A DNA stretch of 37,619 nt, taken from contig JAJFUG010000078.1 of NCBI GenBank assembly GCA_021372515.1, forward strand, positions 1 to 37,619. Reading direction: 5' to 3'. How positions within the stretch are numbered: the first letter of the stretch is position 1; each line of letters starts with the position of its first letter. The notes beneath the pieces are model-generated. The model had not been told where the DNA came from. It saw only the letters and a list, made by a program, of their open reading frames with translations, and did no database searches. Below, piece by piece: positions 9,050 to 15,277 of the stretch. The DNA comes from a bacterium (GTDB lineage Bacteria; Gemmatimonadota; Glassbacteria; GWA2-58-10). The translations under genes were made by a program, and so were the position numbers.

Positions 9050-9706
9050 TCAACCCAGGTACCGCAACGGGCTGACCTCGAACAGTTTGGCGAAGCCGCT
9101 TTTCTGTTCCGCGGTCAGCAGGGATTCGATGTCGCGCTCGCTCTGCTCGATCCTGCGACGGAGCTTGTTGGCCATGTCGGTGCGGGCCTTACGGTGACGC
9201 AGGTCCTCCTGCGTGTACTTGAGCATCATGTCCGCCTCGGCGCCGATGATCTCCCGGATCCGGGCCTCCTGCACCGGGGTCAGAGAAAGCGCGGCCAGGT
9301 GCTTCACGCAACTGCTCACCATCCGCGCTCTTTCCAGCTCGAAATAGCGCTCGGCTTTCTGCGGCCCGACAACCGCGCTGGCCGCGCTGTGGATATTTCT
9401 CAGTCTTTGCCAGGCGTCCACCAGCGCCTGGTTGATCGCTTCCTTGTCGTTTGGGGACACGCTTGTGGGGCCGGTGAAAGCCTGTTCCACCTCGTTCAGG
9501 TAGAGGCCGGCCAGTTGCTGCTGCTGCTGGGCGCTCAGAGCGAGAGGCTCTTTCACTGTTTCGATCCAGCCGGAGACCGCGGCCTGTATCTGGACCTTAT
9601 CGCCGGATTCCGGCCTCGTCTCGTCGGCGCTCTGGCCGAATGTCGCCTGGCCGGCAAGCAACGGACTGAACATGAGCAGGGATGCAGCGAGGATGGACCT
9701 GAACAT
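9050..9706 (-). CDS. Periplasmic Spy/CpxP-like LTxxQ-type protein
   Basis: 218 aa. The ATG at 9706 is chosen because GGGAGGGAGA precedes it directly and a signal peptide (MFRSILAASLLMFSPLLAGQATFG) follows; the longer upstream frame looks spurious. The mature part is almost all helical. It carries two LSxxQ/LTxxQ-like motifs, LALSAQQQQQLAGLY (about 56-70) and LSLTPVQEARIREII, each in front of an amphipathic helix, and a basic-acidic C-terminal coil (RHRKARTDMANKLRRRIEQSE, LLTAEQKSGF). This resembles the Spy/CpxP/zinc-resistance periplasmic chaperone class, but the match is loose and the protein is longer than Spy. It is monocistronic with its own terminator. Confidence 0.6.
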   Translation of the reverse strand: MFRSILAASLLMFSPLLAGQATFGQSADETRPESGDKVQIQAAVSGWIETVKEPLALSAQQQQQLAGLYLNEVEQAFTGPTSVSPNDKEAINQALVDAWQRLRNIHSAASAVVGPQKAERYFELERARMVSSCVKHLAALSLTPVQEARIREIIGAEADMMLKYTQEDLRHRKARTDMANKLRRRIEQSERDIESLLTAEQKSGFAKLFEVSPLRYLG

Positions 9707-10461
9707 TCTCCCTCCCTTTGCGGATTGGGAAATTGAGGATTGATAAATCCCCGAAGAGTCGCTCCGGGTTTCTGACATCCATCCGCGCCCGGTTGCCGGG
9801 GGGCTTGTGCAAAGCGGCGACGGATGAAGATCTGAGCGTGCTTGGCCGCAAATCCTTTCGTTCGGGTGCCTGCCGTACGGTGCGGTTTTCACGGCGGCCC
9901 GCCGTGCGTGTTGACCTCTACTGTTTATACCATCGTCAAGAATAAATGTTTGAAAATTGAGCCTGCCGTCTGGAAACCGGTCGCGGCATTGCCCCTGTCG
10001 ATCCACTGACCGGCCTTGTTGCATCGCTCATATTATGCGACCCCGCAAAAGAGTGCCGGGTTTCATTTTTTTCAGTCTTGCCGCCCCATGGCCCTCGCTC
10101 CCTTGCCGGGGGATCAACCGGACAGCCGGGGCGGCGTCCGAAACCAGACACGGATTCATCTTTTTTGTCTCATTTCAGTCATCCGTTTCAGACGGCGACT
10201 CGGTTGTGTTTGTAACTGTAATAATTAAAGCAGGATAGAAGATTGTGAGCCTCAGGCACATTTTTTGATTGTGCTGAGGTCACAATGTCGAAAATCTCTC
10301 ACCCACCCGTGCGAGATGTGTTCGGACCGGTTATTCAGCGCGAGAGTTCCTGCCACGGCGGGAAATTCGACAAGGGGATGGAAGCAAGTTTAAGGATATC
10401 CTGGCGAAGATAACCGGGACGAAAGCATCCGGAGCCCGTTGTCTTGAGCTCGATATCCTAG
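9707..10461. other. Non-coding stretch with no supported gene
   Basis: About 750 nt between the LTxxQ-like gene and the decayed chemoreceptor. Short open frames exist on both strands but have no ribosome-binding site or family resemblance. The one notable structure is the inverted repeat at 10243-10285. Confidence 0.5.
10243..10285. repeat. Long imperfect inverted repeat
   Basis: Arms TTGTGA-g-CCTCAG-g-CACA (10243-10260) and TGTG-CTGAGG-TCACAA (10270-10285) give 16 pairs with two single-base bulges around a T-rich loop (TTTTTTGAT). It lies about 180 nt before the decayed MCP gene. It could be a leftover terminator, an operator or the end of an element. Confidence 0.5.
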
Positions 10462-11033
10462 TGTAATGTCCTTGCGCCGATAATGGCCATGGAGCTGGAT
10501 TTCAACGTCATCTACCTGAACCGGGCCGGGGCCGGGGCGCTGGGGCTGACGGAGGCGAGCGCCCGGTGCAGGAAATGCAACGAACTTTTCAAGAGACCGG
10601 CCACTGCCGCACATCCAATTGCGGCTACGCGCAGGCCATGCGCGAAAGAAGGGCGCTCACCGCCGACACCGTAGCCAGTCTGCCCGCTGTAGAGATTTCC
10701 ATCCGCTACACCGCGGCGCCGTTGTACTACGGGAAGGGCAAAGTGCTTGGCACGCTGTAATATGTGCTGGACATCTCGAAAGACGTGCAGAACACCCGCG
10801 AGATCGCCGCTCTCACCGAGGCGGCGCAGCAGGGCAAGCTCGATTCGCGCGCGGACGAGAGCGTTTTCGAGGGCAACTACCGTCAAATCGCCGAGGGGGC
10901 CAACCGCCTGCTCGACAGCCTGCCGCGGCCGGTGGAGGAGATGATGGTCACAATGGGCCGGGCCGCACGCAAGGACATGACCGCGCGGATGGACGGAGAG
11001 TGCCAGGGCCTTGTCGGCCCGATACTGAGCCGG
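10462..11033 (+). pseudogene. Decayed methyl-accepting chemotaxis protein (PAS part)
   Basis: Pieces of a PAS-containing chemoreceptor lie in two frames. The first frame gives APIMAMELDFNVIYLN, GAGALGLTEAS and CNELFK. After a 2-nt insertion (apparent AG duplication near 10584) the next frame gives TGHCRTSNCGYAQAM, VEISIRYTAAPLYYGKGKVLGTL, a TAA stop at 10758-10760 where the family usually has Glu, and then YVLDISKDVQNTREI, YRQIAEGANRLLDSLP and KDMTARMDGE. The usual order in MCPs is PAS, then this linker, then the signalling coil. The coil is missing: homology stops near 11033. So it has no proper start, one frameshift, one nonsense change and a lost C-terminus, and is clearly dead. It lies just before a kinase-like and a receiver gene, suggesting an old signalling locus that was rearranged. 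Confidence 0.8.
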
Positions 11034-11122
11034 ACAAACCGAAAATACATATCCCGAACTGACCGTGTCGAGGAACGGCGCGGGAAAACAAATGCCAACC
11101 GTGAAAAAGAAAGACATCTTCT

Positions 11123-11890
11123 ATGAAAACTGATTTTGAAATGACCCTCCAGGCCGGCATCGAGGCGGTGATCGATAACCTCCCCTCCTCCATTTTTCTG
11201 GTGGACAGGGAGAAGAATATCGTTCTGGCCAACCGTTCCGCCTCGATCCTGACCCGGATACCCAAGGACAAGCTGGTCGGCCGGTCCAGCGCCCATGTCC
11301 TGCGCTGCAAGTATCTGGACAAGGGAACCGGTGGTTGCGCGGAGAGCGGAGTCTGCCGGAGCTGCATGCTCCGCAGCGTGATCGACGATTCATTCATTTC
11401 GCGCACCGAGTACTCGGATGTGGAGACCGAGTTCCATTTCGCCGACCGCGGCCCGCGTATACTCAGGCTGTCCACGCGGTATTTCCCCGAGAGCGACACG
11501 GTCATGGTGGCGATCAACGACATGACTGCGGCCCGTCGGGTCGAGGCCCAGCGTATCGAGAACCGGACCCTGAAAGCCGCCCTGGAGACCTCGCTCGCGG
11601 TCTGTCACGAGATATCACAGCCGCTGCAGGTGATATCCGGCTATCTCGAGATGCTGATGTTCGACGGGGGACTGCGGGACAGCAGTTTCCACTGTCTCCA
11701 GGAAATCAGGAAACAGATCCAGCGCCTGCGCGATATCAGCACGGGGCTGCAGAACCTGCGCACTCTGCGCATCGACGATCAGAATCGCCTGGACAGCGCC
11801 AGGGACGGCAAAGCCTTATCTTCCGCAGGGATGGAAAGGTTAAGACCGGAGGGAGCAATCCATGAAAAAACGAATACTGTTCGTGGATGA
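11123..11890 (+). CDS. PAS sensor with phospho-acceptor helix but no kinase ATPase domain
   Basis: 255 aa, cytoplasmic. Residues 10-138 are a PAS domain (VIDNLPSSIFLVDREKNIVLANRSA at the start, ending in VAINDMTAARRVEA) with four inserted cysteines (C62, C72, C78, C81; spacing 9, 5, 2) that could bind a metal or Fe-S cluster. A HisKA-like hairpin follows, with His162 in VCHEISQPLQVISGYLEML and a second helix ending near 215. No N, G1 or G2 box of a HATPase domain appears before the stop, and the last 40 residues are low in structure. It overlaps the next gene by 29 nt, so the two are almost surely co-expressed. Either the protein is phosphorylated by another kinase or it has been truncated. 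The Shine-Dalgarno sequence is weak. Confidence 0.75.
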   Translation: MKTDFEMTLQAGIEAVIDNLPSSIFLVDREKNIVLANRSASILTRIPKDKLVGRSSAHVLRCKYLDKGTGGCAESGVCRSCMLRSVIDDSFISRTEYSDVETEFHFADRGPRILRLSTRYFPESDTVMVAINDMTAARRVEAQRIENRTLKAALETSLAVCHEISQPLQVISGYLEMLMFDGGLRDSSFHCLQEIRKQIQRLRDISTGLQNLRTLRIDDQNRLDSARDGKALSSAGMERLRPEGAIHEKTNTVRG

Positions 11891-12272
11891 CGAGGTTTCC
11901 ATTCTCGAAATGCTGCGTATGGCCTTCGAGCAGTTCGGCTACGAGGTCTACACGGCCGACAGCGGCATGCAGGCGGTCGAACTTCTGAAATCAGTCAAAG
12001 TCGATTGCATGTTTTTCGACCTGCGCCTTCCCGGCATGGACGGTATTGAGCTGTGCCGGATCATACGGCGAGACAACCCGATTGCCGCCATCTTCGCCAT
12101 GACCGGCTACGCCAACGTGTTCGAGCTGTTCGACTGCCGCGAGGCCGGGTTCGACGATTATTTCCTCAAGCCGTTGGACCTGCAGGCGATCCTGGGCACT
12201 GTGGAGGCCGCTTACGAACGCTTGGAACGCTGGAAGCTGAAACGGCCCGAGGCCACGTCCGTAGCCCAGTGA
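11862..12272 (+). CDS. Receiver-only response regulator
   Basis: 136 aa CheY-like domain with all key residues: D9/D10/E11 (VDDE), phospho-acceptor D53 (FFDLRLPGMDG), T81 (AMTGYA) and K103 (FLKPLD). There is no output domain, only a short helical tail (YERLERWKLKRPEA). GGAGGGAGCAATCC precedes the ATG. It starts inside the end of the ATPase-less sensor gene, which makes it that protein's natural partner. Output would be by protein contact, as for CheY/Spo0F-type proteins. Confidence 0.9.
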   Translation: MKKRILFVDDEVSILEMLRMAFEQFGYEVYTADSGMQAVELLKSVKVDCMFFDLRLPGMDGIELCRIIRRDNPIAAIFAMTGYANVFELFDCREAGFDDYFLKPLDLQAILGTVEAAYERLERWKLKRPEATSVAQ

Positions 12273-12291
12273 GATATAGTTCCCGAAAGTT

Positions 12292-12987
12292 TCAGCCGAT
12301 CCAGAGGCCCTCCAGCCGGACCTGAAGGCCATCCGGCGTGCGGTTGAGGTAGTTCACCAGTCCGCTGTGCCGCCACTGCAGCATGCAGCGGCGCGGCTGA
12401 AAGAAATAGCGCATGCCGATCCTCACCTCGCAGCGCGCCTGACTGATCAGGCCCTCGTAGCCCTCGGCGCTGTAGTAGCCGAGGTCCTTGCACCCCTGCT
12501 GGCGCGGCTGCAGGGGACCGGTGACGCACCAGAGGATCACGCCGGTGCGCGTGTCCACGTTCAGCGCCACCCCGCAGTGCGTGACCGGGCAGCCGCAGGA
12601 CATCCCCAGCGGCCGGCCGATCAGCAAATCACCCTCCCGTATCTCCAGCTCGCGTGTCAGCATCGGATTGTGCGGCAGGATTATCTCCCGCGGCCCCGGA
12701 TCCTCGGGGAAATGCTCCAGGTAAAAATCGAACTCCCGGCCCAGGCTGTCCCGCCAGGGTTGAGCTGTTTCCGTGGACTGCCCGGAGCAGACGCAGGGCA
12801 TGGCCGGCGCGCAGGGGAGCGGCTCGGCGGCCGAATGAGTCTGCGGATGCAGGGTGTCCTGCGAAAGGTGAATGCAGCGTTTCAACAACTGCGGCCGGCC
12901 CTCCAGACGTCCGGCCAGCTCGGCGCAGGTACGGAACCCGCAGACCCCGCAGTCCAGTCCGGGCAACTCTTTCTCTGTGATCGACAC
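12292..12987 (-). CDS. Fe-S-binding protein of the Rrf2/ABC/GTPase unit
   Basis: 231 aa from a GTG at 12987, chosen because GGGGGAGGAG lies 5 nt upstream; an in-frame ATG at 13056 overlaps the stop of the previous gene as ATGA and would add 23 poorly structured residues. Near the N-terminus LDCGVCGFRTC followed by a Cys 17 residues later (C13, C16, C21, C38) is the C-x2-C-x4-C-x16-C pattern of the 4Fe-4S domain found in corrinoid protein and RnfB-type proteins. More Cys follow in CAPAMPCVC and MSCGCPVTHCG, and the C-terminal part has WCVTGPLQ and a Cys in RRCMLQW. It is likely a cytoplasmic electron carrier or cluster/metal scaffold. It is the last gene of a tightly packed unit. Confidence 0.75.
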   Translation of the reverse strand: MSITEKELPGLDCGVCGFRTCAELAGRLEGRPQLLKRCIHLSQDTLHPQTHSAAEPLPCAPAMPCVCSGQSTETAQPWRDSLGREFDFYLEHFPEDPGPREIILPHNPMLTRELEIREGDLLIGRPLGMSCGCPVTHCGVALNVDTRTGVILWCVTGPLQPRQQGCKDLGYYSAEGYEGLISQARCEVRIGMRYFFQPRRCMLQWRHSGLVNYLNRTPDGLQVRLEGLWIG

Positions 12988-13052
12988 GGACTCTCCTCCC
13001 CCATCGTTATATTTCTGACTGCGGCGAAAGGGCGGCGGATACCCCCGCGCGC

Positions 13053-13754
13053 TCATTCCCCACGGTAGAAAGTCTGGTTTTCCAGCGGCCGGACCACCCC
13101 GAAATGCGATTGCCAGCCGACCTCTTTTTTCCCGACACAGATCGTGCAGGTGCCCACCGGCGGGTTGCCGCGCAGCAGCATGCGCTCACCTGCCTCCGGA
13201 GCCTCTCCCAGCATTTCCAGCAGCGGATCGATCCCGATCCCGTGCAGGGCGTTCACCTCGCGGATGCGCACCGACGGGGCCACATCCTGGATGCGCGCCC
13301 GGAACACCTCGCGCTCGGCCTGGCTCACCCGGTCGATCTTGGTCACCACGGCCACATCGGCCAGCGAGAGCATCGGGCCGACCTTGAGCGGCAGGTTCAT
13401 CCCGCTGGTGGCCTCCAGCACGATCATCCCCAGGCCCGTGTCCACGTACGGCGAACAGCGCAGGCACAGCCCCGCGGTCTCCACGATCAGGAAATCGGCC
13501 TGCTCCCGGCGCGCCCATGCGACCGCGTCCCCCAGCACCATCACGTTGCAGTGGTCCGGGCAGAGCTCGCCGGAGTATACCTTGCGCACCGGGATTCCGA
13601 ATTCGCGCGCGAACTGCTCGTCCTCCTCGGCGTACTGCACGTCGACCTTCAGAAACACCACCCGAGTTCCCCCGGCGAGCAGACGGCGGACCATGTGCCG
13701 CAGGACCGAGGTCTTTCCGGTAGTGGCCGGCCCGGCGCAGATCAGAAGTCGCAT
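13053..13754 (-). CDS. HypB/UreG/CobW-like P-loop GTPase
   Basis: 233 aa. The P-loop is GPATTGKT (8-15). A specificity motif TKID (138-141) follows VADVAVV-type strand 5, in the usual place for GTP binding in the SIMIBI class. Cys pairs stand out: C65-x3-C69 in ELCPDHC, which recalls the CPH metal motif of UreG; C97/C100 in GLCLRC after the ETAG switch; and C203/C206 near the end. That suite suggests a nucleotide-gated metal or cluster inserter or chaperone, like HypB (Ni), UreG (Ni) or CobW (Co/Zn). The first codons overlap the end of the ABC gene by 13 nt, and it runs into the Fe-S gene, so the three are likely translated together. The exact client is not evident. Confidence 0.8.
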   Translation of the reverse strand: MRLLICAGPATTGKTSVLRHMVRRLLAGGTRVVFLKVDVQYAEEDEQFAREFGIPVRKVYSGELCPDHCNVMVLGDAVAWARREQADFLIVETAGLCLRCSPYVDTGLGMIVLEATSGMNLPLKVGPMLSLADVAVVTKIDRVSQAEREVFRARIQDVAPSVRIREVNALHGIGIDPLLEMLGEAPEAGERMLLRGNPPVGTCTICVGKKEVGWQSHFGVVRPLENQTFYRGE

Positions 13755-14536
13755 GCGAGTCCCTCCAGCATCCCGGCGCTCAGACGCTCGCCGTTGCGCA
13801 GGCGCTCACGCAGGCCGCCCAGCATCTCGTCCAGACGGCTCACCCCGGCGGCGCAGCGGCGCTCCGCCTCATCGGTATGCAGCACCTTGCGCATCGAGCC
13901 GCCCTGCATCACGATCCGGTAGTCGGACAGCAGGGTGATCCGCGGGTCGTGGGTGACGAAGATGAAAATTTTGCGGTACCCGCGCAACAGCTCCAAGGCC
14001 CGGCTGCGGTGGATGCCGGCGTTCTCGACCTCATCCAGCAGGATGATCGGGGTGTTGCAGATCACCGTGGCGTCCGCGATCAGCAGCGCCCGGGTCTGGC
14101 CGCCCGACATCTCGGTCATGCGGCACCCCGGACGGACCGGCTCGCCGGTGAGCTGGTTGGCGAAGACGAGCACCTGCTCCACCAGCCGGCTGACCTGTCC
14201 CTGCTCGCTGCTGCGGATACGGGCGTGGATGGAGAGGAACTCCTCCACCGGCAGGTCGGACAGGAACGAGGTGTGCTGGGTGATAAGGGCGACCGGGTTG
14301 TGGGCCGGGTCGTGGCGGAACCGGGCCGGTGGTGTGCAGCCATCGATCAGGATACGCCGTCCGCTTGGCGTGTTGGCCTCCGCCAGCAGCTCGATGTCGT
14401 CGATCAGGGTCGATTTGCCCGATCCGGTCGGCCCGACGATGCTCACCATGTCCCCCATGCGCATCTCGACCCGCTCCACCGGCTCTGGCTGACCGTCTCG
14501 GCCGACCCCCCCCAGGATTGTCAAGCTCTCGACCAT
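13742..14536 (-). CDS. Soluble ABC-type ATPase, stand-alone
   Basis: 264 aa with a full ABC set: Walker A GPTGSGKS (35-42), Q-loop Q87 (ALITQHTSF), signature MSGGQ (143-147), Walker B IILLDE (164-169) and switch His196 (VTHD). The spacing is normal for one nucleotide-binding domain. No membrane-spanning partner is encoded nearby, and the gene overlaps that of a metal-type GTPase, so transport is not the obvious role. ABC ATPases without permease also act in metallocofactor assembly (SufC) and in enzyme activation (AtwA of methyl-CoM reductase), and such a role is my inference here. The N-terminus (residues 1-34) carries no extra domain. A palindrome like the one at the Rrf2 promoter lies just upstream of its ATG. 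Confidence 0.85.
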   Translation of the reverse strand: MVESLTILGGVGRDGQPEPVERVEMRMGDMVSIVGPTGSGKSTLIDDIELLAEANTPSGRRILIDGCTPPARFRHDPAHNPVALITQHTSFLSDLPVEEFLSIHARIRSSEQGQVSRLVEQVLVFANQLTGEPVRPGCRMTEMSGGQTRALLIADATVICNTPIILLDEVENAGIHRSRALELLRGYRKIFIFVTHDPRITLLSDYRIVMQGGSMRKVLHTDEAERRCAAGVSRLDEMLGGLRERLRNGERLSAGMLEGLACDF

Positions 14537-14548
14537 TATGTTATTTGT

Positions 14549-14561
14549 CCTATGGAATAAG
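14549..14561. promoter_or_regulatory. Second candidate Rrf2 operator, before the ABC gene
   Basis: CCTAT-GGA-ATAAG, one mismatch from a perfect palindrome and matching the layout of the site at 14996-15008 (CCTAT-N3-ATAGG). It lies 12 nt before the ABC ATG in the 44-nt gap after the Rrf2 gene, so the regulator could control the downstream genes separately. Confidence 0.5.
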
Positions 14562-14580
14562 TCGTATAACCTGGAAAAAA

Positions 14581-14982
14581 TTATTTTACATCCTCCAGGC
14601 TGGTTTTTTCGAGCGTTTCCGAGACATAGTCGCGTATCTGGCGGAAAACCTGCACCAGGCTTTGCTCACTCTCGATGGGGGTGGGCTCGTAGAAATACTT
14701 GCTCACCGATTCCGTGGGCGCCAGCGCACCGTCGAACAGGCGGATGATCTCGGCCAGCGAGATGTCCCGGGCCGGCAGGGCCAGACGGTAGCCGCCGCCC
14801 TGGCCTTTCTGGCTCGCAACGTAGCGGGCGCGCTTGAGGGTCAGGAGCAGTTGCTCCAGGTACTTGACCGGGATTTTCTGCGCCTCGGCGATCGACTCGA
14901 CCCGGATATAGCTGTCCGAGTTTGCGCGGGCCAGGTGCAACAGCGCCAGCAGGGCGTATTCGCTGCGTGTGGTCAGTTTCAT
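14581..14982 (-). CDS. Rrf2-family transcriptional regulator lacking the cluster cysteines
   Basis: 133 aa. The winged-helix domain is typical of Rrf2: MKLTTRSEYALLALLHLA at the start, an HTH in VESIAEAQKIPVKYLEQLLLTLKRA and the wing SQKGQGGGYRLALPARDISLAEII. Fe-S members such as IscR, NsrR and RsrR carry three Cys just after this point. Here the segment reads LAPTESVSKYFYEPTPIESE and the whole protein contains no Cys. So it cannot hold a Cys-ligated cluster, and must sense another signal (metabolite, peptide, protein partner) or use non-Cys ligands. It leads a unit with ABC ATPase, GTPase and Fe-S protein genes. A palindrome at its own promoter points to autoregulation. Confidence 0.9.
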   Translation of the reverse strand: MKLTTRSEYALLALLHLARANSDSYIRVESIAEAQKIPVKYLEQLLLTLKRARYVASQKGQGGGYRLALPARDISLAEIIRLFDGALAPTESVSKYFYEPTPIESEQSLVQVFRQIRDYVSETLEKTSLEDVK

Positions 14983-14995
14983 CGCTATTATATGA

Positions 14996-15008
14996 CCTAT
15001 ATGATAGG
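14996..15008. promoter_or_regulatory. Candidate Rrf2 operator at its own promoter
   Basis: Perfect palindrome CCTAT-ATG-ATAGG placed right after the -10 box of the minus-strand promoter (15018-15045), roughly +3 to +15. A site here would block transcription when bound, as is usual for Rrf2-type repressors. A near copy lies at 14549-14561. Confidence 0.6.
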
Positions 15009-15017
15009 GTTAATAAT

Positions 15018-15045
15018 ATAATAACCGCGGAAACCCGACTGTCAA
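15018..15045 (-). promoter_or_regulatory. Sigma-70-type promoter of the Rrf2 unit
   Basis: On the minus strand TTGACA (complement of 15040-15045), a 16-nt spacer, then TATTAT (complement of 15018-15023). The start codon is at 14982, about 30 nt past the expected transcription start. Confidence 0.65.
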
Positions 15046-15277
15046 GTTTTTTCGACCGTCTGCCGTCGATCTGGCGAGTGAAGCCAGGAGTGCAGACTGG
15101 ATTATTTGCTGGACATTTCAACTTGCAGTTTTTAACTATTACCGAATTGGTCCGGTCCGGGCTGGAATCTTGTTTGTGCCTTCCGGCCATCAGATAATCA
15201 AGCCGTTCGGGGCAGAGCGGGCAGGCACGAGCGGCCCTGCGGCAGTCAACGCTTTTACCAGCTCAGGAGGTGCGGCA

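Noticed and set aside
9936-10238. Small open frames on both strands
   Set aside because: No ribosome-binding site, no conserved motif, overlapping each other.
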